Assembly (NCBI RefSeq): GCF_000472785.1
Contig: NZ_AXAL01000001.1
Location: 183,070 to 247,069, forward strand
Source of the DNA: Mesorhizobium loti CJ3sym
Lineage (GTDB): Bacteria > Pseudomonadota > Alphaproteobacteria > Rhizobiales > Rhizobiaceae
Length of the DNA stretch: 64,000 nt
Reading direction: 5' to 3'
Every line of letters starts with the position of its first letter. Positions within the stretch are counted from its first letter, which is position 1. Below are positions 9,167 through 17,203 of the stretch, in pieces. Under the pieces are notes generated by a model. The model was not told the DNA's origin and did no database searches. It saw only the letters and a list, made by a program, of their open reading frames with translations. Both the position numbers and the translations under genes were made by a program.

Positions 9167-9322
9167 CACCCCTCTGTCCTGCCGGACATCTCCCCCGCAA
9201 GGGGAGAGATCGGATGCCGCGAACGGTTTCGCCAATCTCCACCGTTGCAAGATGTGCGACACTGCGGAAGCTGCCCATCTCCTCCCTTGCGGGGGAGATG
9301 TCCGGCAGGACAGAGGGGGGTG
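9167..9322. repeat. Palindromic intergenic repeat, family A, copy 1
   Basis: A 156-base element whose outer arms are perfectly complementary over at least 32 bases. The left arm carries CTCTGTCCTGCCGGACATCT and the right arm AGATGTCCGGCAGGACAGAG. The interior is related to copy 2 at 17170-17323, sharing for example GGAAGCTGCC. It separates the BKACE gene from the GNAT gene and ends 20 bases before the latter's probable start. Such non-coding palindromes are frequent between genes in Mesorhizobium. It encodes no protein. Confidence 0.88.
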
Positions 9323-9341
9323 CCTGGGCACCTTGCCTATC

Positions 9342-9854
9342 GTGAGCAACTCATCTGAAGTCACCCTCCGTCACGGCACAATCGACGACGTCGACACCAT
9401 CCACGCCGCGCTTCTCAAACTCGGCACCCATATCGGCGCCCATCAGGAGATCACGTCCACACCCGACGACCTCCGCCGCTACGGCTTTGGCGAAAAGCCG
9501 GCCTTCTCGACGCTGATCGCCGAAGTCGGCGGCGAATTCGCCGGCCTGTGTCTTCATTTCCCGATCTTCTCGACCTGGATGGGAAGGCCCGGCGTCTATG
9601 TGCAGGACCTCTTTGTCGAGGACCGGTTTCGCGGCCGCAAGATCGGCCAGCGCTTGCTGCGGCGCGTCGCGGCAGAGTGCCGGAAGGACGGGGGCGTCTA
9701 TCTCAGACTGTCCGTTGATACCGACAATGAGGGCGCCAAGGCCTTTTATGAAAGACTAGGCATTGCCTGGTCGAGCTACGAACAGACGCAAAAAATCCTC
9801 GGCGAGGCCTTTTTTGTCTTCGCCGACGCACCGGAAAATGGGGATCAGGAATGA
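9342..9854 (+). CDS. GNAT family N-acetyltransferase
   Basis: A 170-residue acetyl-CoA-dependent N-acetyltransferase. The acetyl-CoA loop is clear in VQDLFVEDRFRGRKIGQRLL (V/I-x-x-x-x-R-x-x-G-x-G/A), followed by RLSVDTDNEGAKAFYERLG, the usual last strand and helix. The frame stays open upstream into the family A repeat, which I treat as non-coding. The GTG at 9342 is the first plausible start outside the repeat, although its ribosome binding site is weak. The end overlaps the next gene (deacetylase fold) by four bases, ATGA. An acetylase next to a deacetylase suggests transient protection of an amine. Confidence 0.82.
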   Translation: MSNSSEVTLRHGTIDDVDTIHAALLKLGTHIGAHQEITSTPDDLRRYGFGEKPAFSTLIAEVGGEFAGLCLHFPIFSTWMGRPGVYVQDLFVEDRFRGRKIGQRLLRRVAAECRKDGGVYLRLSVDTDNEGAKAFYERLGIAWSSYEQTQKILGEAFFVFADAPENGDQE

Positions 9855-10879
9855 AAGCCCTTTATGCCGAGGAGCAGAAGCGGCACGACCCCAAAGCCTT
9901 TCTTTCCAGTGGTGCGCCGCAACCAAATCCGGAAAAACCCGAACGCGTTGAGAGATTGTTAGCCGGCGCAAAATCTGCCGGCTGCACGATCGAGCGGCCA
10001 CGCAATCACGGGCTCGCCCCTGTCTCAGCGGTGCATACGCCTGAATATCTCGACTTCCTCGAACACATCTTTGAGCGCTGGCAGCGCATCGATGGCGCCT
10101 CGGCGGAGGTGATCCCCAACATCCATCCGATCGCGCGCAACGGCTCCTATCCGGCATCAGCCGTCGGCCAGGCCGGCTACCATATGGCCGACACGGCTTG
10201 CCCGATCTCGTGCGAGACCTGGCAAAGCGCACTGTGGAGCGCGTGGAGCGCGGTCGACGCCGCCGAAACGGTGATGACCGGCGCGCCAGCCGCCTATGCG
10301 CTGTGCCGCCCGCCCGGCCACCATGCCTTTGCCGACGTCGCCGGCGGCTTCTGCTTCATCAACAATTCGGCAGTTGCGGCGCAAGTGCTGCGCAAGCAGG
10401 CGGCGCGGGTGGCGATCCTCGATGTCGACCTGCATCACGGCAACGGTACGCAAGGTATCTTCTATGCGCGGCCTGACGTGCTCACCGTCTCACTGCACGC
10501 CGATCCGGTGCGTTTCTATCCGTTCTTCTGGGGCCATGCCTACGAACGCGGTGAAGGGCCTGGCCTTGGCTATAATTTCAACCTGCCACTGCCGCGCAAA
10601 TCCGCCGACGCTACGTTTCTGGAAGCACTCGAGGTGGCGTTCCAGCGCATCCGGTCCTTCTCACCCGACGCACTGGTCGTGGCGCTCGGTCTCGACGCAT
10701 TCGAGGGCGATCCGTTCGGCGGGCTTTCGGTGACGACGCCAGGTTTTTCCCGTATCGGCGAAGCCATCGCCAAGCTCCAGTTGCCCACGGTCATCGTCCA
10801 GGAAGGCGGCTATCTCTGCGACGAACTCGGCGACAACCTCACCGCCTTCCTCACCGGCTTCGGCGGCAAGGCGCGGTAG
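9851..10879 (+). CDS. Histone deacetylase-fold amidohydrolase (acetylpolyamine amidohydrolase-like)
   Basis: A 342-residue arginase/deacetylase-superfamily zinc enzyme. Readable catalytic elements are the tandem histidines in RPPGHHAFADVAGGF, zinc ligands Asp and His in AILDVDLHHGNGTQ, the third ligand Asp in ALGLDAFEGDPFGG, and the active-site tyrosine in VQEGGYLCDELG. Bacterial enzymes of this type deacetylate acetylpolyamines or other small acetylamines. It is translationally coupled to the GNAT gene by a 4-base overlap. With the amidohydrolase, aminotransferase and BKACE upstream, the cluster probably handles an acylated amine. The natural substrate is unknown. Confidence 0.88.
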   Translation: MKALYAEEQKRHDPKAFLSSGAPQPNPEKPERVERLLAGAKSAGCTIERPRNHGLAPVSAVHTPEYLDFLEHIFERWQRIDGASAEVIPNIHPIARNGSYPASAVGQAGYHMADTACPISCETWQSALWSAWSAVDAAETVMTGAPAAYALCRPPGHHAFADVAGGFCFINNSAVAAQVLRKQAARVAILDVDLHHGNGTQGIFYARPDVLTVSLHADPVRFYPFFWGHAYERGEGPGLGYNFNLPLPRKSADATFLEALEVAFQRIRSFSPDALVVALGLDAFEGDPFGGLSVTTPGFSRIGEAIAKLQLPTVIVQEGGYLCDELGDNLTAFLTGFGGKAR

Positions 10880-10894
10880 AGATTCAAGCAGGCG

Positions 10895-12163
10895 TTAAGA
10901 GCGCTGCTGCCTGAGCATGGCGATGACCCGGTGCACGCTCTCCAGCGTCTCGTCGATTTCGCCAGCCGTGTTGTAATGCGCGATGCCGATGCGCACGACG
11001 CCTTGTTCGGCCGGAATGCCGAGCTGGTGGACGATCTCCCAGGCGTAGTTGTGACCGGACCACAAGAAGATGTTTTCAGCATTCATCTGCCGGACGACCG
11101 TCTCCGGCACGATGCCTTCGACAGTGAAGGAGACCGTCGGAACGCGATCACCGAGCCGCTTCGGATCGGTGATGCCGCGGATGGTCAGGCCTGAAATGTC
11201 GGACAGGCCATCGATCAGCCTTTGCGCCAACGGGTTTTCAAAGGCGATCGACACTTCGAACGCCCTGGCAACCTTCTGCCTGCGCGAACCACCCTCTCCT
11301 GCGGCAGCGCCCAGTTCCGCGAAATAGTCGACTGCCGCCGTGAGGCCGGCCATCAGTTCGATCTGCGGTGTGCCGAGTTCGAACCGCTCCGGCAAGCCAT
11401 TGGACGAACAACGACATTTGTAGGGCTTCAGGCCTTCGACAACGTCACGCCGCCCCCACAAAATGCCCATATGCGGGCCGAAGAACTTGTAGGCCGAGCA
11501 GATCAGGAAATCGCAGCCGAGATCGCTGACGTCGATCAGGCCATGCGGCGCGAACTGGACGGCATCGACATAGACTAGCGCGCCGGCCTGTTTTGCAATG
11601 GCAGTCAGGGACTTAACCCGGTTGATCGAACCGGTCAGGTTCGAGGCATAATTCAACGCGACCAGCCGTGTCTTGTCAGACAAGAGATCAGCCAGCTTCG
11701 CCTCCTCGACCTGCCAGCTCTTTTCATCGAATGGCAGCCAGCGCACGACGAGGCCAAGATCCTCGGCCAGTTGCAGCCAGGGCGACACATTGCCCTCATG
11801 GTCCATGCGGGTGAGGATGATCTCGTCGCCGGGCTTGAAGCCGCGGCCGAGCGTACGCGACATGTGATAGGTCAGCGTCGTCATGTTGGCGCCGATGATG
11901 ATTTCCCCGGGGCTCGCTGCCCCAAGGAAATCGGCCATCGCCTGATGCGCGTCGTCGACGACAGCTTGAGCGGCGATCGTCGTTTCGAAATAGCCGCCGA
12001 GATTGGCATTGGTGGTCAGCAGGCAGCGCGACACCGCATCGGCGACGGCCTGCGGCACCTGCGTGCCGGCGGGGTTGTCGAGATAGATGCGGCGGCGGCC
12101 CTTGTCGGTCAGGGAAAGCGCCGGAAATTTTCCACGCACGGCCTCGATTGGAAAACCCACCAT
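10895..12163 (-). CDS. Cysteine desulfurase-like class V PLP enzyme
   Basis: A 422-residue class V aminotransferase-fold protein of the VC1184-like branch, related to SufS/NifS. Visible motifs are IYLDNPAGTQVPQAV, the GGYFETT stretch, MDHEGNVSPWLQLAEDLG, VDAVQFAPHGLIDVSDLG and the PLP lysine in ICSAYKFFGPHMGILWG. No Suf partner is adjacent, and members of this branch have not been clearly assigned to Fe-S assembly. The ATG at 12163 (MVGFPIEAVRG) has GGAGACA just upstream, which is better than an earlier open frame to 12214. It converges on the deacetylase gene and follows the aldo-keto reductase in the same direction. Confidence 0.85.
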   Translation of the reverse strand: MVGFPIEAVRGKFPALSLTDKGRRRIYLDNPAGTQVPQAVADAVSRCLLTTNANLGGYFETTIAAQAVVDDAHQAMADFLGAASPGEIIIGANMTTLTYHMSRTLGRGFKPGDEIILTRMDHEGNVSPWLQLAEDLGLVVRWLPFDEKSWQVEEAKLADLLSDKTRLVALNYASNLTGSINRVKSLTAIAKQAGALVYVDAVQFAPHGLIDVSDLGCDFLICSAYKFFGPHMGILWGRRDVVEGLKPYKCRCSSNGLPERFELGTPQIELMAGLTAAVDYFAELGAAAGEGGSRRQKVARAFEVSIAFENPLAQRLIDGLSDISGLTIRGITDPKRLGDRVPTVSFTVEGIVPETVVRQMNAENIFLWSGHNYAWEIVHQLGIPAEQGVVRIGIAHYNTAGEIDETLESVHRVIAMLRQQRS

Positions 12164-12210
12164 TGTCTCCACCCCTCTGCTATTTCCAATAATTCCGTAC
12201 CCCGCGCCAA

Positions 12211-13278
12211 TCAAGGACAGGGATTGCCGACCCGCTGATGGATTGCATCCACCGCCTTCTGCATCTCTTCGGTCCAGACGACATCCACCGAGGACAGCGC
12301 CATTTCGAGCTGCGGAATGGTCGTCGCGCCGATGATGTTCGAGGTGACGAAGGGCCGGCTCGACACATAGGCGTTGGCAAACAGCGCCGGTTCCAGGCCG
12401 AAGGAGCGTGCCAGCTCATTGTATTCGAGCTGCGCTTGCGCCGCATTGGGCGTCTCGTAACGCTGGCCACGATTGAACAGCTGCGAGCGTGACCCCTGCG
12501 GGCGCGCGCCATGGTCGTATTTGCCGGTCAAATAGCCCTGCGCCAGCGGCGAATAGGGCAGCAACGACACCTGCTCGCGCTCGCAGACCTCGGCGAGGTT
12601 CACCTCGAAGGTGCGGTTGACGAGATTGTAGGCGTTCTGGATCGAAGCGACGCGCGGGCCGATGCCCTTGTCCGCCTCGGCAAGGAACCGCATGACACCC
12701 CAGGAACTCTCGTTCGACAGGCCGAAATGACGGATCTTTCCTGCCTTCACCAGTTCCTCGAACACGGCAAGTGTCTCTGCGATCGGCGTTTCGTCGGTCG
12801 GCGCGCCTACTGCATCAGCACGGGGCGCAACAGCGCCGACGCGCGTCGGGTTGGCGCCCCAGGGGATATCGCGTTCCGGCCAGTGGATCTGATAGAGATC
12901 CAGATAGTCGGTACCCAGCTTGGCCAGTGACTTGTCGATAGCGTCAAAGATATCGGCGCGCACCAGTTGCGATGGTCGGTCGCCGCGAAACCAGGTGTTG
13001 GCCGTGCGGCCGACGACCTTGGAGGCAAGGATCACCTTGTCGCGGTTACCCTTGGCCTTCATCCAGCTGCCGATGATCTTTTCGGTCCGCCCTTGCGTCT
13101 CCGCCTTGGGCGGAATCGGATAGAGTTCGGCGGTGTCGATGAAATTGACGCCGCGCGAAAAGGCCAGGTCCATCTGCGCATGACCTTCGGCCTCGGTGTT
13201 CTGCTGGCCCCAGGTCATGGAGCCCAAGCAGATCTGGGTAACAAGGAGATCGGTCCGACCAAGACGGCGTTTGTGCAT
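12211..13278 (-). CDS. Aldo/keto reductase, Tas-like
   Basis: A 355-residue NADP(H)-dependent oxidoreductase of the aldo-keto reductase superfamily, closest in pattern to E. coli Tas. It has RRLGRTDLLVTQICLGSMTW at the N-terminus, the catalytic Asp and Tyr in NFIDTAELYPIPP, the catalytic Lys in VILASKVVG and the active-site His in LYQIHWPERD. The C-terminal NADPH region is IGATTIPQLEMAL. The ATG at 13278 has CCGGAG upstream at good spacing. It is probably co-transcribed with the downstream class V PLP enzyme, 47 bases away. Physiological substrate unknown. Confidence 0.9.
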   Translation of the reverse strand: MHKRRLGRTDLLVTQICLGSMTWGQQNTEAEGHAQMDLAFSRGVNFIDTAELYPIPPKAETQGRTEKIIGSWMKAKGNRDKVILASKVVGRTANTWFRGDRPSQLVRADIFDAIDKSLAKLGTDYLDLYQIHWPERDIPWGANPTRVGAVAPRADAVGAPTDETPIAETLAVFEELVKAGKIRHFGLSNESSWGVMRFLAEADKGIGPRVASIQNAYNLVNRTFEVNLAEVCEREQVSLLPYSPLAQGYLTGKYDHGARPQGSRSQLFNRGQRYETPNAAQAQLEYNELARSFGLEPALFANAYVSSRPFVTSNIIGATTIPQLEMALSSVDVVWTEEMQKAVDAIHQRVGNPCP

Positions 13279-13397
13279 GGAATTCAGCTCCGGAGGGATA
13301 GGCTGGCGCGGTCGCGCGGGAGGAAGCCGCATCTATAGGGAAAGCGGAGGCGCTCTCCAAGCCTCGCCAGGCCGACTTTTGCGTGAACCAGCGGTGT

Positions 13398-13859
13398 TTA
13401 GCGGCGAACGCCGGCCACAGCGTGGCGCTTGGCCTCGTCGATCAGCATGTTGGCGATCTGCATGCGGATCATGGCGCGCTGGCGCAGATGCGGGGCAACG
13501 CGGTCGGGATGATTTGCGAAGGCAAAGCTGCGGCGCATGCGACTGAAATCGGCAACCTGCTTGGACTGATTGAGGCCGAGTTCGGCAGCGATCGAGTCAG
13601 GATCGATCGGCGGCAGTTTTTCCTCAGGCTTCAGCTCTTCGCCAGCCAAAGCCAGCTTGGCATGATCGAGCAAGGCCGCGAATTCGCTCGCCAGATCGGT
13701 ACCTGCCTCGCGGTACTCTGCCGCTGACACCTTGATACGGCCGGAATGGAGTTCATCGGCGACCGAGAGATAGTCGAACGGAATGGACGGACGCGCGCCG
13801 GCCTCGTTGCCCTCACTGCCGTCGACCTTGTCGGAGGCAACGAAGAGGTCATCGAGCAA
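13398..13859 (-). CDS. J-domain-like hypothetical protein with an unclear start codon
   Basis: From the TTG at 13859 this is a 153-residue protein. Residues about 86-146 resemble a J domain: IAAELGL as helix I, FSRMRRSFAFANHPDRV with the HPD tripeptide at 117-119, and a helix III like RAMIRMQIANMLIDEAKR. J domains stimulate Hsp70 ATPase. The reading frame is open upstream to a TAA at 13923-13925. That extension (ATSAKRDFAS) reads naturally into the protein but contains no ATG, GTG or TTG. The best ribosome site, AAGGGGGAGG, lies six bases before an in-frame ATC at 13890-13892. The start is therefore unresolved. Confidence 0.62.
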   Translation of the reverse strand: MLDDLFVASDKVDGSEGNEAGARPSIPFDYLSVADELHSGRIKVSAAEYREAGTDLASEFAALLDHAKLALAGEELKPEEKLPPIDPDSIAAELGLNQSKQVADFSRMRRSFAFANHPDRVAPHLRQRAMIRMQIANMLIDEAKRHAVAGVRR

Positions 13860-14020
13860 CGATGCGAAATCGCGCTTGGCGCTGGTAGCGATGTCAGCCT
13901 CCCCCTTGCCCGACTGTTTGGCTTAGAGAGCATAGAACCGGCTCGTTAAAAATACATGGCACCGATCTTAAGGAATTTAGTCGTTGCGAGGATTACCGTC
14001 CGAGCATCAATGCCTCTCAA

Positions 14021-14054
14021 ACAAAAAGCCGGACCGCACTTTCATGCAGTCCGG
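14021..14054 (-). terminator. Candidate Rho-independent terminator (minus strand)
   Basis: On the minus strand CCGGACTGCA, a six-base loop and TGCGGTCCGG form a hairpin with one mismatch, followed by CTTTTTGTTT. It lies in the gap (13926-14256) upstream of the J-domain-like gene. It could end minus-strand transcripts coming from the DUF1993 gene, or act as a leader hairpin. Confidence 0.5.
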
Positions 14055-14256
14055 AAATTCGCCAGGAGTGGCGAGGAAAAACTAGCCATGTGCTAGCGTC
14101 GAAGCCTACGATCCGTACAGCGCAGAAGTTTCATCGGGTCGCAAAAGAATTTTATGAAAATCATCCGGACATAGCAGGCATGCAAATGCTGCACTGCACA
14201 ATTGTCACGATTCACCTATATTGGCTGGCGTGGAGGACCAACCAGGAGCCTGAATC

Positions 14257-14421
14257 ATGGGTTTCTTCACTGAAATGTTCGCCCGGCCGCGCCCAAAAGA
14301 ACATCTGAGATACCGCGCGGCGCTCGCACTGCTTCACTCGATGAGCAATGCCGACCGTGCCGACATCGGCATCAAGCCCGCCGATTTTCCACGCATCGCC
14401 CGCGAAATGTCCATTGGCTAG
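14257..14421 (+). CDS. Small DUF1127-like protein
   Basis: A 54-residue open frame, MGFFTEMFARPRPKEHLR at the N-terminus and SNADRADIGIKPADFPRIAR near the C-terminus. The second half follows the DUF1127 (YjiS-like) pattern of an arginine-rich helix, then an L/D-R-DIGI-x-x-x-DI-like turn. AGGAG lies eight bases before the ATG. DUF1127 proteins are abundant in rhizobia, and some bind RNA and affect phosphate or stress metabolism; nothing here specifies a role. The gap before it (13926-14256) holds only the terminator-like hairpin. Confidence 0.6.
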   Translation: MGFFTEMFARPRPKEHLRYRAALALLHSMSNADRADIGIKPADFPRIAREMSIG

Positions 14422-14436
14422 ACTCTTTGTTTTGAC

Positions 14437-14502
14437 GCAATTCCCAAGGGAAAGCGCCATGCGCTTTTCCCGGAAAACCGCCGACACTTTTTCTGGAATT
14501 GC
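14437..14502. repeat. Short palindromic repeat, family B, copy 1
   Basis: A 66-base element with outer arms GCAATTCC and GGAATTGC and an inner palindrome (GGGAAAGCGC, loop CAT, GCGCTTTTCCC). It is followed by the ACCGCCGACACTTTT core. The same arms and core recur at 26842-26885, with a variant at 30983-31026. It sits 15 bases after the stop of the small DUF1127-like gene and may serve as its 3' end. Confidence 0.75.
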
Positions 14503-14558
14503 TCAAAGCCGTTGCGAGATGTCCCGGATCGATCCGGGACATCTCAAAGCCTGATTTC

Positions 14559-15065
14559 TCAGCGCGCTCCGAGGAATGTCGCCTTGCCCAGCGGCACGCC
14601 ATTGTGGCGAAGGATGTCGTAGGCTGTCGTGAGATGGAAGTAGAAATTGGGCATGGCCAGATGCAGCAGATATTGCATGCCGCCCATCGAGATTTCGCGT
14701 CCGCCGAGTTTCAACTCGATCATCTTGTCGTCGGATCCGTCGATATCAGCGGCCGAAAAAGTCGCCAGAAGCGCGAGTGTCTTGGCGATCCGCGCCTCCA
14801 GATCGGCAAAGCTAGCCTCGTTGTCTTCATATTTCGGCACCTCGCGACCGGCCAGCCGCGATGGCGCCCCCTTGGCATGATCGGTCGCGATCTGCACCTG
14901 CCGGGTCAAGGCGTACATGTCGGGAGCCAGCCTTGAGGTTAGAAACACCTGTGGGTCGATCTTGCGGTCAAGCGCATTCTGTTCGGCGGCCGCCAGCACA
15001 CTGGAAAGTGCTTTCAGCCTGGCTGAAAACACGGGCACGGATGCCTCATACATCGATATGGTCAC
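14559..15065 (-). CDS. DUF1993 family protein
   Basis: A 168-residue protein of DUF1993, a four-helix-bundle family related to DinB-like proteins. Diagnostic stretches are TISMYEASVPVFSARLKAL at the N-terminus, FADLEARIAKTLALL, and the C-terminal MPNFYFHLTTAYDILRHNG with GVPLGKATFLG. The start is the GTG at 15065, because AGGAG lies seven bases upstream and the family typically begins there; the frame is open to 15251 but the added residues are low-complexity arginine-rich sequence. No function is known for the family. The exported protein gene at 15205 is divergent. Confidence 0.85.
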   Translation of the reverse strand: MTISMYEASVPVFSARLKALSSVLAAAEQNALDRKIDPQVFLTSRLAPDMYALTRQVQIATDHAKGAPSRLAGREVPKYEDNEASFADLEARIAKTLALLATFSAADIDGSDDKMIELKLGGREISMGGMQYLLHLAMPNFYFHLTTAYDILRHNGVPLGKATFLGAR

Positions 15066-15204
15066 GTCAAATCTCCTGTCCGGCCGAACGCCGGCTGGGG
15101 GACGTAGCGCCTGCGCGCACGATTCTTCAAGCGCCGTGAGCTCCGCGTCACCACGTCGCCGCAATCGCCGTGGTAGAATTTCCGTTATCGAGCGGAGATT
15201 CCCG

Positions 15205-16257
15205 ATGAGACGCGTCCTTCTCGCAGCGACTGCCTTTCTCTCCCTTGCCACGACAGGCCAGATGGCGCTGGCCGCCGACGACGCGCCCGAAGTACCCTAT
15301 GTTGACGACCGGTCGAGCGCAGAGGCGGTCATCCGCTCGCTCTACAGCGCCATCAACCGCCACGAATTCACTCGGGCCTGGGGGTATTATGGCGACGCCA
15401 AGCCGGCTAAGGATTTTGACACATTCGTCAAAGGCTATGACGGTACCGACAAGGTGGAAGTCGCGACCGGTGCTGTTTCAGACGAGGGTGCAGCCGGCAG
15501 CATTTTCTACAACGTGCCTGTCGCCATCCGCGCCACGGACAAGAGCGGCGACGCAAAGGTCTTTGCAGGCTGCTACACGCTGCGCCAGGTGAACGCCCAG
15601 ATACAGGCGGCGCCGCCCTTTGATCCGATCCACATCGAAAAAGGCGCACTGAAACCTTCGACCGCCGATTTCGAGGAGGCTGTGCCGCCAAGCTGTGGCG
15701 ACGGACCACCGCCGCCGAAGAAGGATACGGCACTTGAGCAGGCCAAGAAGGCCTTTCTGGCGACCTATGGCGATCAGTGCGACAAGGACCTTGTGGCCAA
15801 TGAGCCGGAAATCTTTTCGATCAAGTACAAGGACAAGAATGCGCAGCCCGGTGATCCGGACAAGGAAACGCGGCTGTTTCATTTTTCCTGTGCGGCCGCC
15901 GCCTACAATGAGAACTCGATCTACTATATGACGGATGAGGTCGACGGCGTGCGGCAATTGCAGTTCGCCGAACCGGAGACCGATATCCGCTACGAAAACA
16001 ACGACAGTGACGGCAAGCTGTTGAGCGTGACGGTGATCGGCTTCCAGACCACGGGATGGGCCACCAACTCCGACTATGACCCGGACGCCCATACGATCAC
16101 CACTTTCAACAAATGGCGCGGCATCGGCGATGCCTCCGACTCCGGCACATATTTGTTCCGTAACGGTGATTTTTCGTTGGTTCAGTATGACGTCGACGCG
16201 TCCTATGATGGCGAAGAAAATCCGCAGACGATTGTCGACTACAACACCGCACCCTGA
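15205..16257 (+). CDS. Exported protein with a DUF1176-like C-terminal region
   Basis: A 350-residue periplasmic protein. Residues 1-23 are a signal peptide (MRRVLLAATAFLSLATTG ... ALA). Residues about 30-150 form a domain with SAEAVIRSLYSAINRHEF and FAGCYTLRQVN. A proline-rich linker (PPPPKKD) follows. The C-terminal half contains YNENSIYYMTDEVDGVRQLQ, FNKWRGIGDASDSG and RNGDFSLVQYDVD, a pattern I associate with DUF1176. The ATG at 15205 has GGAG upstream. The role is unknown; four cysteines are present, and the domain organisation rather than any motif is the main clue. Confidence 0.65.
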   Translation: MRRVLLAATAFLSLATTGQMALAADDAPEVPYVDDRSSAEAVIRSLYSAINRHEFTRAWGYYGDAKPAKDFDTFVKGYDGTDKVEVATGAVSDEGAAGSIFYNVPVAIRATDKSGDAKVFAGCYTLRQVNAQIQAAPPFDPIHIEKGALKPSTADFEEAVPPSCGDGPPPPKKDTALEQAKKAFLATYGDQCDKDLVANEPEIFSIKYKDKNAQPGDPDKETRLFHFSCAAAAYNENSIYYMTDEVDGVRQLQFAEPETDIRYENNDSDGKLLSVTVIGFQTTGWATNSDYDPDAHTITTFNKWRGIGDASDSGTYLFRNGDFSLVQYDVDASYDGEENPQTIVDYNTAP

Positions 16258-16291
16258 AGCGCGATACGGTTCAAGCTTTTGTGCTTTTGTA

Positions 16292-17203
16292 TCAAGGCGC
16301 CTTCGACAGCATCCAGTTCAGCGTGCCGCGCCAGTCGATCATGCGGATGGGCGTGCCATGCGTGCCGGTCTCGAAGCGGACGAAACGGGTCGGATATGTC
16401 TTCGATCTGGCAAGGATCGAGCGGAAGAAGGCTTCCTGGTTAGCCACGGGAAAGACGACATCATGGCTTCCCTGACCGAAGAAAACCGGTACGCGGCGCT
16501 TGAAGGCAGGGCTGGCCAAAAAGCTGTCGTCCCAAAGTGAGCCGAGCAGCAGCAGCCCGTTCATGCGCCGGCCGGTATCGTCGCGAGCGGCAAGCTTCCA
16601 GCACAACGCGCCGCCCATCGAGCCGCATGCGACGAAGATTTTCGCGCCCGGCGACTGTTCGGCGTAGTGATCGATCAGAGCGGCGACCTGAGCCGCACCC
16701 TTGTCGCCGAAATCGGTAAAGTCCGGAGTGAGATAGAGGCCGCCGTTGCCGGCCATCAAATTCTTGATGCGGTTGAAATTGCCGCCGAAAGTGAAGTCGT
16801 CGACACCCTGCTTGCGACTGCCGCCCTGCCCGTGCAGGTAAAGCACAATGATGCCGGCGCCTTGCGTCTTCCCCACAGCGACGTGCCTGACATCACCGGC
16901 ATCGGTCTTCAGCAGCAAATCCTGCTGTACCTTGCGCACGCCGGTGTCGGTGTATTGGGCATGCACGCGCTTCTCCGGCACCTCATCGCGCTGGTTGATG
17001 TCGCGCATCTCGCGGTAGTCGATGACCGTATAGGCGCCATTGGTGTCGGATGAGAGCGTGGCCGGATAGGCAAAGAGATCGTCCTTAAAGGGTTTTAGTT
17101 CGAGTGCATTGGCCTGGGCGGCAGAAAATAGGAAAAACAATGAAATCAGAAATGCTTGGAGCGCGACCGCCCCCCTCTGGCCTGCCGGCCATCTCCCCCT
17201 CAA
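16292..17203 (-). CDS. Exported alpha/beta hydrolase; start lies inside a repeat
   Basis: An alpha/beta-hydrolase of about 300 residues. The nucleophile elbow is FVACGSMGGALC (GxSxGG), with acid and base candidates in FGQGSHDVVFPV and ETGTHGTPIRM. A signal peptide is plain: LQAFLISLFFLFSAAQANA. However, no ATG precedes it in frame outside the family A repeat. The frame continues through the repeat arm, where a TTG at 17203 would give LRGRWPAGQRGA before the hydrophobic core, a reasonable n-region. I use that TTG with low certainty. The repeat appears to have replaced or captured the original translation start. Confidence 0.68.
   Translation of the reverse strand: MRGRWPAGQRGAVALQAFLISLFFLFSAAQANALELKPFKDDLFAYPATLSSDTNGAYTVIDYREMRDINQRDEVPEKRVHAQYTDTGVRKVQQDLLLKTDAGDVRHVAVGKTQGAGIIVLYLHGQGGSRKQGVDDFTFGGNFNRIKNLMAGNGGLYLTPDFTDFGDKGAAQVAALIDHYAEQSPGAKIFVACGSMGGALCWKLAARDDTGRRMNGLLLLGSLWDDSFLASPAFKRRVPVFFGQGSHDVVFPVANQEAFFRSILARSKTYPTRFVRFETGTHGTPIRMIDWRGTLNWMLSKAP

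Noticed and set aside
9252..9341. ATG at 9252 as start of the GNAT gene
   Set aside because: It lies inside the palindromic repeat and adds residues unlike any GNAT protein.
14090..14308. 72-codon frame before the DUF1127-like gene
   Set aside because: Overlaps the better supported small gene at 14257 in another frame, has no ribosome site and no recognisable pattern.
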